A DNA stretch of 64,000 nt from Bacteroidota bacterium (lineage in GTDB: Bacteria > Bacteroidota > Bacteroidia > Flavobacteriales_D > Crocinitomicaceae): the NCBI GenBank assembly GCA_016192075.1, contig JACPUU010000011.1:62001-126000 (forward strand). The letters run 5' to 3'. A program made the position numbers and the translations under genes. Below, piece after piece: positions 33,195-42,765 of this stretch (within the stretch, counting starts at the first letter, position 1; each line of letters opens with the position of its first letter). The notes below the pieces were generated by a model. The model searched no databases, was not told the DNA's origin, and was given only the letters and a program-made list of their open reading frames with translations.

Positions 33195-34898
33195 TTAAGG
33201 CGCAAACACTTTCGGGCTACCGTTTGGCCCTACTTCCACACCGTCAACAAAATTCTTTTCACGCAGCACTTTTCCGTTTTTGTCAAAGATCATGGACTTG
33301 CCATGTTTAACCCCGTCTTTGTAATTAACCTCGGCCTGAATGTAATGCGGGCGCCATTCGAAGGTGAGCATTTTCCCATTCAGCACCCCGTCTTTGTATT
33401 CAATCATTTGAAATGGTTTATCACCACCCGGAAAATAATAAACCCAGGTACCGTCTTCTTTGCCTTCTTTGTAATTGCCCTCGTGTGAACGTTTGCCGTC
33501 TTTTTCACTAAACCATACCCAATGTCCGTCTTTCACACTTTCTTCTACCACGCGGTGTGCAAATACGCCATAATTCACGTGGTGTTTTTTGACTTCTATG
33601 ATTTTATAGTAGCCCGTTTCGAGTAACTGACCTTTTTCAGTATACCTTGTCCAAAGCCCCGTTTTCAAATCATTTTTATATTCACCTTCCAACGTGAGCT
33701 TCCCCTTTTTGGAATATGACCGCCAGACCCCACTCAATTTTCCCATGTCAAAGGTGGTCTCATTTTTCAGTTTACCATTGTCCCAGTATTGCTGCCAGAA
33801 ACCATGCTCTTTGCCTTCTACAAAATCACCCTCATTGAGTAGTTTTCCATTCTCATACCAGGTTTTCCAATGACCGTTTTCAAGATCATGCTCATAGGTG
33901 CCTTCACGCCATTTGGCACCGTTTTTATAGTAAAATTCCCACTGGCCGTTTCGTAGCCCTTCTTTGAAATATCCTTTGCTTTCAAGGTGAACCGTATCAC
34001 CGGGATACCAGTATTCCCAATAACCGTCTTGCTCACCATTTACAAAATCACCTGACATGTCAACCGTTCCAACATTGGTATACCAGGTCCAATGGCCTGT
34101 TTTTAAACCATTGTAGAATTCTCCTTTGACGTTGAGTTTTCCGTTATCGTAATTTTTTTCGTAGGGCCCATGCAGTTTTCCTTCTACGTAAGTTACCTTT
34201 CGGTCAACACCGCCCAGGTAATAATAAAATGTCCATTCGCCGTGCTCATTACCATCCAGGTATTGCCCGATAACAAAAGGTTTTCCGGCAGCGGTGTACT
34301 CTTCAAAGTCACCGTTTTTCAGCCCGTCTTTATAGGTATAAAACTCATGCAAAAAACCGGTTTCATAATAGATAATGGTGCGTCCGTTCCCTTCTTTCAG
34401 CGTTTGAGTGCTGTCTGTTTTCCAAAAGTTTATGACATAGGTTACCGAGTCTATGATTTTTTCTTCAGACATGTGATAGCCGTTGTAGTAATAATACTTC
34501 CACTCACCAGTTGGTGAGCCTTTGGTGAAATAACCCTGTTCGCTTACTTTGCCGTTATCATGCCAGGCAAAAAAGACAGAATCCTGAACACCGTATTTGA
34601 AATAACCCTGTTCCTTTTTTTTACCGTTTGCATAGAAGGTTGTGACAGACCCGTGCAGTTCACCAATAAAATAATTCTGCTCTTCTTCCAGGTTCCCGTT
34701 CCGGTCCCAATACCTCCAGCGGCCATGTTTTAACGTTGTTTCTCCATAAAACTCGTCAGCAAAATAATACCCTTCACTCTGAAGTATGGTGCTGTTAAAA
34801 TCCCAGTATGTTCTGACCATTACCGGTCTTGGTTTCTCACCCTGAGCGGTAAGAAATAACGTAGAGGAAGAAAGAATCAGGAAAAGGATGAATCGCAT
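33195..34898 (-). CDS. exported MORN_2/YwqK-repeat protein
   Basis: A 567-residue exported protein (signal peptide MRFILFLILSSSTLFLTAQ) built almost entirely of about 20 tandem repeats of 22-24 residues of the form YENGKLxxEGxFxxGxxxGxWxxYY. This is the MORN_2 repeat found in proteins annotated as YwqK-family antitoxins; that name is a family label, not evidence for a toxin here. The fold should be a long beta-hairpin ribbon on the cell surface or in the periplasm. No catalytic domain is seen. Confidence 0.8.
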   Translation of the reverse strand: MRFILFLILSSSTLFLTAQGEKPRPVMVRTYWDFNSTILQSEGYYFADEFYGETTLKHGRWRYWDRNGNLEEEQNYFIGELHGSVTTFYANGKKKEQGYFKYGVQDSVFFAWHDNGKVSEQGYFTKGSPTGEWKYYYYNGYHMSEEKIIDSVTYVINFWKTDSTQTLKEGNGRTIIYYETGFLHEFYTYKDGLKNGDFEEYTAAGKPFVIGQYLDGNEHGEWTFYYYLGGVDRKVTYVEGKLHGPYEKNYDNGKLNVKGEFYNGLKTGHWTWYTNVGTVDMSGDFVNGEQDGYWEYWYPGDTVHLESKGYFKEGLRNGQWEFYYKNGAKWREGTYEHDLENGHWKTWYENGKLLNEGDFVEGKEHGFWQQYWDNGKLKNETTFDMGKLSGVWRSYSKKGKLTLEGEYKNDLKTGLWTRYTEKGQLLETGYYKIIEVKKHHVNYGVFAHRVVEESVKDGHWVWFSEKDGKRSHEGNYKEGKEDGTWVYYFPGGDKPFQMIEYKDGVLNGKMLTFEWRPHYIQAEVNYKDGVKHGKSMIFDKNGKVLREKNFVDGVEVGPNGSPKVFAP

Positions 34899-34952
34899 GG
34901 TTTACGCTTTGTTTGGTCTATAACTTTTTACCGGCTATAGGTTACGAAAAAA

Positions 34953-35615
34953 CTATCGCAGCAGTGCAAATATACCCTTAAAGAGAAAGAGGGTCCCGAA
35001 GACGAGTAAGATAATTCCTAACACCAAATTAACAACGTACATCCACTGGGGGGTCAGAATTTCTTTCAGTTTTTTGGCGCCAAAAATTTTCAGCACATCC
35101 AGGCCAAAGAAGGTGATCAGAATTATGGCAATGTAAATAATCAATCCCTGTGTTCTGTTTAAGGCCAGTTCCGGCGGTGTATCCGGCAGCAATGACATCA
35201 GCGTAAGCCAGTAAAACAATACCCCGGGATTAACTGCATTAATGGTAAAGCCCTTTAAAAGGGTCATGATGTAATTGCTTGCTGATAAACTCAGTGGTTT
35301 TGCCATGGAATCACTGGAGATAAACAGGGTCTTCTTTTTTAGTACATGAACCAGACCCAGAATAATGAAAAAACCGCCGCCTACAATTTTCAGGATAAAT
35401 TGATTTTCACCTGCCATCAACTCACGCACTTCATTGAAAAAGACAAAGGCAATGGTTACATACATGAGGTCACTGAGCAAAACGCCCAGGTCCAGAAACA
35501 AGGCGGCTTTTATACCTTTGGTAATGCTGGTTTCGATCATGACAAAAAAAGCCGGACCTACCATCACACTAAGTAACAGTCCATAACCGATTCCAACAAT
35601 AATTACCTCTGACAT
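34953..35615 (-). CDS. LysE/RhtB-family exporter
   Basis: A 220-residue inner-membrane protein with six predicted helices. The N-terminal segment GIGYGLLLSVMVGPAFFVMIETSITKG is the LysE/RhtB signature (GPxxxxxixxsixxG). The family exports amino acids and related metabolites; the substrate cannot be read from sequence. It lies 68 bp after xth on the same strand. Confidence 0.82.
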   Translation of the reverse strand: MSEVIIVGIGYGLLLSVMVGPAFFVMIETSITKGIKAALFLDLGVLLSDLMYVTIAFVFFNEVRELMAGENQFILKIVGGGFFIILGLVHVLKKKTLFISSDSMAKPLSLSASNYIMTLLKGFTINAVNPGVLFYWLTLMSLLPDTPPELALNRTQGLIIYIAIILITFFGLDVLKIFGAKKLKEILTPQWMYVVNLVLGIILLVFGTLFLFKGIFALLR

Positions 35616-35683
35616 TCAAACAAAAATAACCGCTTTAACCTTAATACTACGAAAATAACCGCTGATAGTTATCAGTGACGGAA

Positions 35684-36457
35684 CTAAAGTTTTACGTCAA
35701 GGTCTACCAGGATGGGGCAATGATCTGAATGTACGGCATCAGCCAGTATAACGGATTGTTTTAAATGCGGCAGCAAATTTTCTGAAATGAGGTGATAATC
35801 AATACGCCAACCCAGGTTCTTTTTGCGGGCACTGAACCGGTATGACCACCAGGTGTAATTTCCACCGTCTTTGTTGAGATGCCTGAAGGTATCTACAAAA
35901 CCGGTTTTTAAAAAGGCTGAAACCCATGCACGCTCATCAGGCAAAAAGCCGCTGGAATTTTTATTGGAGACCGGATTATGAATATCAATAGCTTCATGGC
36001 AAATATTAACGTCACCTGAAATCAGCAATTTTTTGCGTGTTTTTTTAAGTGCATCAATGTAAGGCGTGAAATCAGCCAGAAAATCCATTTTAAAATCCTG
36101 GCGATCTTCTCCGCTGCTGCCGCTTGGAAAATAGCAGCTCAATACCGAAAAATCACCAAAATCAGCGCGCAAAATTCGTCCCTCATCATCGTATTTGGGA
36201 ATGCCACAACCGTATTCAACATGATCAGGTTCTTTTTTTGAAAAAAGTGCTACACCGCTGTATCCTTTTTTTTGTGCGGGATACCAGTATGTTTTATACC
36301 CCAGTGCTTCAAAAACTGAAAGATCAAGCTGATCTGGCTGCGCTTTTATTTCCTGCAGGCAAACCACATCCGGATTGATTGATTTGAGCCATTTAATCCA
36401 GTCTTTGGTCATTGCCGCGCGAATGCCGTTTACGTTGTATGATAAAAAAGTAGACAT
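35684..36457 (-). CDS. xth: exodeoxyribonuclease III
   Basis: An apurinic/apyrimidinic endonuclease and 3' exonuclease of base-excision repair. It has 257 residues: SYNVNGIRAA, CLQEIKAQ (metal Glu), GYSGVALFSKK, SGDVNICHEAIDIHNP with the catalytic Asp-Asn pair, and HSDHCPI with the catalytic His. It is full length and cytoplasmic. Confidence 0.93.
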   Translation of the reverse strand: MSTFLSYNVNGIRAAMTKDWIKWLKSINPDVVCLQEIKAQPDQLDLSVFEALGYKTYWYPAQKKGYSGVALFSKKEPDHVEYGCGIPKYDDEGRILRADFGDFSVLSCYFPSGSSGEDRQDFKMDFLADFTPYIDALKKTRKKLLISGDVNICHEAIDIHNPVSNKNSSGFLPDERAWVSAFLKTGFVDTFRHLNKDGGNYTWWSYRFSARKKNLGWRIDYHLISENLLPHLKQSVILADAVHSDHCPILVDLDVKL

Positions 36458-36519
36458 GTTGCTAAGATAACCAGCTCTGTTGAAATTCCAAGTCAGCCCA
36501 TTCTGAAAGATTCAAAAAA

Positions 36520-36792
36520 TCAAAAGAAGCGTGGATTCCAGAAAAAAGCCATGTAAATAAAACCTGCGGTGTAGGTTACTATAACAACACTGTGCAGGCA
36601 AAGCATAATTACTGAAAGAACCCTGTTTTGTTTTGAGCGCACCGCTGACACCGAAACGATAAACCCAACCAGGGCAAAAACCGGGGCAGCAATAACGGCC
36701 ACCATTGCCAGTTCATAAAAACTGAAAAAAGAAACCCAGCAAACCAATACCAGTAGCAGGCAACTGATTGAAATACGGTTTTTTATACTCAT
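36520..36792 (-). CDS. small hydrophobic membrane protein
   Basis: A 90-residue protein with three predicted transmembrane helices (about 8-28, 30-50 and 62-83) joined by a basic loop (VRSKQNR). No family is recognised. It has an ATG start, sits between xth and the divergent lipoprotein gene, and its hydrophobic pattern argues for real coding. Confidence 0.55.
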   Translation of the reverse strand: MSIKNRISISCLLLVLVCWVSFFSFYELAMVAVIAAPVFALVGFIVSVSAVRSKQNRVLSVIMLCLHSVVIVTYTAGFIYMAFFWNPRFF

Positions 36793-36873
36793 ACACGAGC
36801 GCTTTCAACAAATTTAAACCAACATTCTGATTATTCGGCACCCATTGATTAACTTTAACTTTTTGACATTTCT

Positions 36874-37296
36874 ATGCGCCAGCTAACCTTTTTAGTTCCC
36901 CTTTTTCTTACCCTGGGCTGTACCGGTACTTCAGAACCCGGTGCCGCTGAACCTGCTGAAAAAGCTGAGCCAACAACAAATCCGATACTGGGCAACTGGA
37001 ACATGGATTCCTCCGTGTTCATTAATGACGGCATTCGCGGTACTGTTTCAGCACCCCTGATTTCAACAACCTGGACCTTTGGTGAAGACGGATCATACAA
37101 CGTGGTAAATTCAGTAACCATGCCCGGCACTTTTTCAAATACAACCGATTCTCTTTTTGTGGTGCTGATGGGTGTGCCCAACGATTATGAAATTTTAATG
37201 CTGACTGCTGAAAAGCTGCAGTTGCGTTCCACCATCCTGGAAAACGATTCCGTCAGTATGAAAACAGATGCTTATTTAACGCGGATCACCGAATAA
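36874..37296 (+). CDS. lipocalin-like lipoprotein
   Basis: A 140-residue lipoprotein (MRQLTFLVPLFLTLGC, lipid-modified Cys16) with an acidic, Ala/Pro-rich linker and then ILGNWNMDSSVFIND...TTWTFGEDGSYNVV, the start pattern of small Bacteroidota lipocalin-like proteins (IxGxWxxxS). Ligand unknown. It lies 10 bp upstream of radA and is probably co-transcribed with it. Confidence 0.7.
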   Translation: MRQLTFLVPLFLTLGCTGTSEPGAAEPAEKAEPTTNPILGNWNMDSSVFINDGIRGTVSAPLISTTWTFGEDGSYNVVNSVTMPGTFSNTTDSLFVVLMGVPNDYEILMLTAEKLQLRSTILENDSVSMKTDAYLTRITE

Positions 37297-37306
37297 GACA
37301 GCAACC

Positions 37307-38674
37307 ATGGCTAAAGTAAAAACTGCTTTTTTTTGCACCAATTGCGGTGCTGAATCTGTCAAATGGGTTGGCAAATGCTCTTCGTGCGGAGAGTGGAATA
37401 CCTACGTGGAAGAGGTCATTGAAAAATCGCCCTCGGCGGCCTCTCTGTTTGCCGGAAAAAGCAACCAGCGTGTTTCAAAACCATACCGCATTACCGAAAT
37501 TGAAAAACAACCGGAAGAGCGCATTCTGCTTCGTGACGCAGAACTGAACCGCGTGCTTGGAGGCGGACTGGTACCGGGCTCTATCATTCTTTTTGGCGGC
37601 GAACCGGGTATTGGCAAATCTACCTTGCTGCTGCAATTGGCCATTCGTGAAAAAGGAAAACGCATTCTATATGTTTCTGGTGAAGAAAGTGAACAGCAGA
37701 TTAGTATGCGTGCTGACCGTATTGGCAAAGAAAATGCCGACTGTTTTGTACTCACTGAAACATCACTCCAGAATGTTTTTGCACAGGTTCACGAAATTAA
37801 ACCGGACATACTGATCATTGATTCGATTCAAACCATGCAGTCTGCCCTGATTGAATCATCACCCGGAAGCATTTCACAAATCAAGGAATGTACAGCTGAA
37901 TTTCTGCGTTTTTCCAAAGAATCAAACACACCGGTTTTTCTGATTGGTCACATTACCAAAGAAGGTTCGCTGGCAGGGCCCAAAGTGCTCGAACACATGG
38001 TAGACGCGGTGCTGCTTTTTGAAGGTGACCGCAATCACGTATACCGGCTGGTTCGCTCCATAAAAAACCGCTTTGGCTCAACCAATGAACTGGGTATTTA
38101 CGAAATGAATGGTGCCGGTTTACGTGAAGTTGAAAACCCGTCTGAAATTCTGATTTCGAACAATGAAGAAAACCTGAGCGGAATTTCCATAGCCTCTACC
38201 ATGGAGGGCATCAGACCTATACTCGTAGAAGTGCAGGCCCTGGTAAGTACTGCCGCTTATGGAACACCGCAGCGCTCCTCAACCGGTTTTGATTTACGCC
38301 GGCTTAACATGCTGTTGGCCGTGCTGGAAAAAAGATGTGGTTTTAAACTGGGTGCCAAAGACGTATTTCTGAACATTGCCGGTGGTATTAAAGTGAATGA
38401 CCCTGCCATTGACCTGGCTGTTGTTTGCGCCATTATGTCTTCAAACGCCAACCTGCCCGTTCATTCAAAAATTGCATTTTCTGCTGAGATTAGTTTGTCA
38501 GGTGAAGTGCGCCCGGTGAGCCGGCTTGATCAGCGCATTTCAGAAGCTGAAAAAATGGGCTTTGAACAAATCATTATCTCCAAATTTGCCAAGGGAATTA
38601 ACAAAAAAGACTATACGATTGAAATTGTAACCGCCGGAAAAATTGAAGATGCCATACGGGCGGTATTTGGATGA
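37307..38674 (+). CDS. radA: DNA repair protein RadA
   Basis: A branch-migration ATPase acting on recombination intermediates. The 455-residue protein has the C4 zinc finger FFCTNCGAESVKWVGKC-SSCGEW at residues 9-30, a RecA-like core with Walker A GEPGIGKST and Walker B DILIIDS, the RadA-specific KNRFGST motif, and a C-terminal Lon-like domain (FLNIAGGIKVNDPA). Full length. It lies between a lipoprotein and porZ. Confidence 0.95.
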   Translation: MAKVKTAFFCTNCGAESVKWVGKCSSCGEWNTYVEEVIEKSPSAASLFAGKSNQRVSKPYRITEIEKQPEERILLRDAELNRVLGGGLVPGSIILFGGEPGIGKSTLLLQLAIREKGKRILYVSGEESEQQISMRADRIGKENADCFVLTETSLQNVFAQVHEIKPDILIIDSIQTMQSALIESSPGSISQIKECTAEFLRFSKESNTPVFLIGHITKEGSLAGPKVLEHMVDAVLLFEGDRNHVYRLVRSIKNRFGSTNELGIYEMNGAGLREVENPSEILISNNEENLSGISIASTMEGIRPILVEVQALVSTAAYGTPQRSSTGFDLRRLNMLLAVLEKRCGFKLGAKDVFLNIAGGIKVNDPAIDLAVVCAIMSSNANLPVHSKIAFSAEISLSGEVRPVSRLDQRISEAEKMGFEQIIISKFAKGINKKDYTIEIVTAGKIEDAIRAVFG

Positions 38675-38738
38675 TTCAGCCGAAACACAATAAAACGGGT
38701 ACTTTTGGGTTAACTATACACGATTGAAATTGATACGC

Positions 38739-41039
38739 ATGTTCAGACATTCCCTTATAACACTGTTGCTTTTTTCCGCTATTTCAGGATTTGCCCAGAT
38801 TCCCATGCTGGACTGGCGTGTACATTTCTCTGTCAACAATGCCATTGGTGTTGCGCATGATGCCAGCTCTGTTTACATGGCTGCGGTTAACGGTATTGTA
38901 CAGTATCACACCGACGACAATTCCATTGAAATGATCACCGTGGCAAACGGGCTGAGCGACCTGGGCATCTCGTCTGTTGACGGCAACGGTACCCAAATAC
39001 TGGTAGGCTATTCAAACGGAAACATAGACCTGATAGAAGGCAACACCATTACCAATATTCCCTGGATCAAACTGGCCGATATTTCAGGCGATAAAACCAT
39101 TCATTCAGCCAACTTTGACGGCAACCTGGTATACATCAGCTGTGGTATAGGGCTGATTGTTTTTGACCTTTCAAAAACCGAAGTGAAAGACACCTATTAC
39201 CCCTATTCCAATCCAACTATTTTTTCAAGCTGCATTTATAACGATACCCTTTATTGCGCCACCGAAACGGGAATTTATTTTGCGCGCGCTGACAAACCTT
39301 TTCTGAATGATCAGAACAACTGGACTAAAAAAACGGATTTGCCTGCTGCCGTTATCAACGGACCGTTTACTGAAATTAATTCTTTTGCCGGTAAACTTGT
39401 TTTTGCCTATAACTCCACGGCGTTTGATGCTGACACACTTTATTTTTCAGAAAACAATACGCTGAGCAAATATGGCACCGCCGGCCTGACTATTTCAGAT
39501 ATTAAAACGAGTGATACCCAATTGCTGGTAGCACTTTACGGCGGCGTTGATCTGCTTAACACTGCTATGACACAGGACGCTTTCATTTATCAGTACCTGG
39601 CAGGTATTCCGGAACCGATGTCATGCATCCGTTTCAATAATTTTTATTGGGTGGCTGACCGTAATCATGGTCTTGTAAAAGTAACGGACAACTGGAGCAA
39701 TGATGTTATTTACAGCAATTCACCTTATGCTGATGGTTGTTACCGGTTAGACATTCAATACGGAAAAGTACTGGTTGCCGGGGGCGGTTTAACGCATAAC
39801 CTGGTCAATAATTATTTCAGAAACGGTGTTTACCTTTTTGAAAATGAAACCTGGACCAATTTTAATCATGAAACGTCAGACAGTATTGATTTCAATAAAG
39901 ACTGGGATTTTGTAAGTGTTGCCATTAACCCCAACAATACAGATCAAATGGCTTTTTCAAGTTTTTCAGAAGGTGGAATCAAATACATTGCAGACGGGGC
40001 TACCATCAGTGAAGTTTATACCGAATCCAATTCAACCCTTGAATCAGCCAGCAACAAATACGCAGTGGGTGATATGAAATTCGATGACGCCGGAAACCTG
40101 TGGGTTGTTTGTACCGGTGTTGAACCGTTGAAAGTAAGAACACCTGCCGGAGACTGGTATTCTTTTTCACTGGGATCAGCTGCCAAAGACAAATACCCCT
40201 ACCGACTTTTTATTGACAGCAACGGTAACAAGTGGGTTGCCGTAACCAATGCCGGCCTCATTGCTTTTAATGAAAACGGAACCATTGCAGATGCAAGTGA
40301 TGATGACATGCGCATCTTTACCACGTCTGAAGGATACGGAAATTTACCTTCTGTTTTTGTGAAAGGAATTGCTGAAGACCTCGATGGTGAAATCTGGATT
40401 GGAACTGAAGAAGGAATGGTAGTCCTTTATTCAACCGCCAATTTGTATGATGGCGGTTACGGTGAATATGATTTTGATTTTATTCTGATAGAAGTAGAAG
40501 GTGAAGTAGAACACCTGTTGGGTGAAACCTATATCACTTCTATTGCAGTTGATGGCGGAAACCGTAAATGGATTGGTACCAGCTCTTCCGGCGTATTTTG
40601 CCTGTCGCCGGATGGCATGGAAGAAATTTACCGTTTCACGGCCGAAAATTCACCATTGATTTCAAACAACGTGCTTGATATCCGCATTGATCACCTGAGC
40701 GGTGAAGTGTATTTTGCAACAGACAAAGGACTGGTTTCTTTTCGTTCAGATGCCAGTATTTTTGATGAAGAATTCAGTAACGTAACTGTTTTTCCTAACC
40801 CGGTACGGCCTGATTATGCAGGACCCATTACCGTTCAGGGACTCGGATATCAGTCAGACGTGAAGGTAACTGACATCTCTGGAAATATAGTGTACAAAAC
40901 CACGTCCAACGGAGGTACCGTTATCTGGGACGGAAAAACCCTCACCGGTGAACGCGTGCAGTCTGGTGTCTATTTAATATGGACCGCATCTGTTGACGGT
41001 AAAGGAAAAGAAGTGGCCAAAATTCTATTCATGAACTGA
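38739..41039 (+). CDS. porZ: PorZ-like type IX secretion protein with beta-propellers and a C-terminal sorting domain
   Basis: A 766-residue exported protein (MFRHSLITLLLFSAISGFAQ; ATG at 38739 preferred over the in-frame TTG at 38724). The N-terminal propeller carries the PorZ pattern W-R-H-F...VNGIVQYH..NGLSD..I...LVGYSNGNIDLI, followed by a second propeller of two-component-regulator type (WIGTEEGMVVL, NRKWIGTSSSGVF). It ends with a T9SS CTD (FPNPVRPDYAGPITVQ...GVYLIWTA). PorZ delivers the anionic LPS that anchors T9SS cargo. The stop overlaps the recO start by one base. Confidence 0.82.
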   Translation: MFRHSLITLLLFSAISGFAQIPMLDWRVHFSVNNAIGVAHDASSVYMAAVNGIVQYHTDDNSIEMITVANGLSDLGISSVDGNGTQILVGYSNGNIDLIEGNTITNIPWIKLADISGDKTIHSANFDGNLVYISCGIGLIVFDLSKTEVKDTYYPYSNPTIFSSCIYNDTLYCATETGIYFARADKPFLNDQNNWTKKTDLPAAVINGPFTEINSFAGKLVFAYNSTAFDADTLYFSENNTLSKYGTAGLTISDIKTSDTQLLVALYGGVDLLNTAMTQDAFIYQYLAGIPEPMSCIRFNNFYWVADRNHGLVKVTDNWSNDVIYSNSPYADGCYRLDIQYGKVLVAGGGLTHNLVNNYFRNGVYLFENETWTNFNHETSDSIDFNKDWDFVSVAINPNNTDQMAFSSFSEGGIKYIADGATISEVYTESNSTLESASNKYAVGDMKFDDAGNLWVVCTGVEPLKVRTPAGDWYSFSLGSAAKDKYPYRLFIDSNGNKWVAVTNAGLIAFNENGTIADASDDDMRIFTTSEGYGNLPSVFVKGIAEDLDGEIWIGTEEGMVVLYSTANLYDGGYGEYDFDFILIEVEGEVEHLLGETYITSIAVDGGNRKWIGTSSSGVFCLSPDGMEEIYRFTAENSPLISNNVLDIRIDHLSGEVYFATDKGLVSFRSDASIFDEEFSNVTVFPNPVRPDYAGPITVQGLGYQSDVKVTDISGNIVYKTTSNGGTVIWDGKTLTGERVQSGVYLIWTASVDGKGKEVAKILFMN

Positions 41040-41755
41040 TGCATGCCGGAACGATTGAAGGAATTGTTTTGCAGAAAACAGACTATTCTGACACCGGTAT
41101 TATTGTGCGGTTGCTAACCGAATCAGAGGGCGTAAAAAGTTTCATTTTTCCAGGCGGTAAAAGCAAAAAAAAACATGGAAACACGTTGATTCCGCTTTCA
41201 TTGGTATGCGTCTCGTACACGCAGAAATCCAATCACAACCTGGCATCTATCCGTGAAATAGAACCGCTGCTGGTTTTGCGTGACATCCCATTTAATCCCT
41301 ATAAGTCAGGCATTCTTTTTTTCATGAACGAAGTGTTGAACAATACCGTTAAGGAGCAGGAAGACAATGAAGGCCTGTACCATTTTGTCAAAGGCGCTGT
41401 GGCCATTCTTGATCTAAGTACCAACACACGCAATTTTCCGGTATTGTTTCTGATTCAGCTTACCCATTACCTGGGTTTTTATCCAAAAATAAATGAAGGC
41501 GGACGCTATTTTGATTTGCGTGAGGGCATCTTTGTAAAACACCACCCCTCGCATCCCGCTTATGTTTCAGAAGAAACCAGCCGCGTTATTATGCAGCTGA
41601 TGACCTGCAAACTAGACGGCAGTGATCCGTATCAATATCCACTCGCAATGCGACGCAAGGCATTGTATGAAATGCTCAATTATTACCGCATGCTTTTTGA
41701 TCATTTCAAAGACCTGGAAAGTCTGCACGTGCTTGAAGCTACTTTTCACGATTGA
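41039..41755 (+). CDS. recO: DNA repair protein RecO
   Basis: Loads RecA onto SSB-coated DNA in the RecFOR pathway. The 238-residue protein has the OB-fold start IEGIVLQKTDYSDTGIIVRLLTE with VKSFIFPGGKSKK, and the helical C-terminal domain (FPVLFLIQLTHYLGFYP). No zinc-finger cysteines are visible. It starts inside the porZ stop codon (TGATG), so the two are translationally coupled. Confidence 0.92.
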   Translation: MHAGTIEGIVLQKTDYSDTGIIVRLLTESEGVKSFIFPGGKSKKKHGNTLIPLSLVCVSYTQKSNHNLASIREIEPLLVLRDIPFNPYKSGILFFMNEVLNNTVKEQEDNEGLYHFVKGAVAILDLSTNTRNFPVLFLIQLTHYLGFYPKINEGGRYFDLREGIFVKHHPSHPAYVSEETSRVIMQLMTCKLDGSDPYQYPLAMRRKALYEMLNYYRMLFDHFKDLESLHVLEATFHD

Positions 41756-41765
41756 AAATATTATG

Positions 41766-41773
41766 TAGTTTTG
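41766..41773 (+). promoter_or_regulatory. -7 promoter box of the TerB-DnaJ gene
   Basis: TAGTTTTG matches TAnnTTTG and lies 18 bp before the ATG at 41792, immediately after the recO stop. Confidence 0.45.
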
Positions 41774-41791
41774 GGCCTTCATTCACCCAAA

Positions 41792-42658
41792 ATGCCTTTA
41801 CCCGATTTTTCCGGAATTATAGACTCAATCCGATCCTGGTTCAGAACGCGCCGGTATCACTTTGTCTGGATTCTTCCACTCATTGGTTTTGTTTTTGGCC
41901 TGACCTATTCGCAAAAACTGGCTGGCGGATTTGTTGTTGGATTCGGGGGTTTTCTGCTATCACTGCGCATTCTCAAAGCCGGTTTGCCAGACAGTTCGCG
42001 CCGCTCAAGCCCTTATGGTGAAACTGATTTTTTTGATGATGCGCTCATTGCGCTGGTGGCCGCCATGGTAAAAGCAGATGGCAAAGTTTCGGCCGAAGAA
42101 ATTGACGTTGTTGAAAAGAAACTAAAAGCAGAATATACTTCAGGCGACTATAAGCGGGCTGCTCAAAAATTAAAAATTGAACTTGATAAAACGACACTGA
42201 ATATTGACGATCCGGCAAGCATCATTGAGGTGGAATTTTCGGCCAGTGAAAAAATTCAATTGCTGCATTTATTGGTTAAAATTGCGGTAGCGGATGGATT
42301 GCTGACTACTACTGAAAACCACCTGCTTCAGCAAATAACCGCAAAAATTGGCGTACCCTACCGCACATTGGATTCACTGCTGGCCATGCACCGTTTCAGG
42401 CATGAGTACACTGAATACCAGTACAAAAAACAAAAAACCACCACTACCAGTCAACTCGAAAATGCATACAAAATTCTGGAAATCACAGCAGCTGCCACCA
42501 ACCAGGAAATTAAAAAAGCATACAAAAAACTGGCAATTATTCATCACCCTGACAAGGTTGCACACCTGGGTGAAAATGCGCAAAAAACTGCTGCTGAAAA
42601 GTTTAAACTGATTGTTGGAGCTTATGATTTAATATGCAAAAAGCGGGGTATTGTATAA
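41792..42658 (+). CDS. membrane-anchored TerB/J-domain co-chaperone (DjlA-like)
   Basis: A 288-residue protein. Two membrane helices at about 25-65 (HFVWILPLIGFVFGL, GGFVVGFGGFLLSL) anchor it. A TerB-type helical domain follows (DALIALVAAMVKADGKVSAEE, repeated as VKIAVADGLLTTTENHL). The C-terminal J domain spans about 225-288, with the essential HPD in AYKKLAIIHHPDKV. It should stimulate DnaK ATPase at the inner membrane. The layout matches DjlA/CbpA-like proteins. ATG at 41792; it has its own -7 box. Confidence 0.85.
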   Translation: MPLPDFSGIIDSIRSWFRTRRYHFVWILPLIGFVFGLTYSQKLAGGFVVGFGGFLLSLRILKAGLPDSSRRSSPYGETDFFDDALIALVAAMVKADGKVSAEEIDVVEKKLKAEYTSGDYKRAAQKLKIELDKTTLNIDDPASIIEVEFSASEKIQLLHLLVKIAVADGLLTTTENHLLQQITAKIGVPYRTLDSLLAMHRFRHEYTEYQYKKQKTTTTSQLENAYKILEITAAATNQEIKKAYKKLAIIHHPDKVAHLGENAQKTAAEKFKLIVGAYDLICKKRGIV

Positions 42659-42765
42659 GTGATCAGCAACGAAAAATATCTGTGATAATCTATAAAATCA
42701 GTTTCATCCGTGTTCAGTTTCAGTTTATCATTTACTGGAAAAAATCAGATCGAACTCACATTACG

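Noticed and set aside
33195-34898. YwqK antitoxin of a toxin-antitoxin pair.
   Set aside because: The protein is exported and there is no toxin gene beside it; the name only reflects the repeat family.
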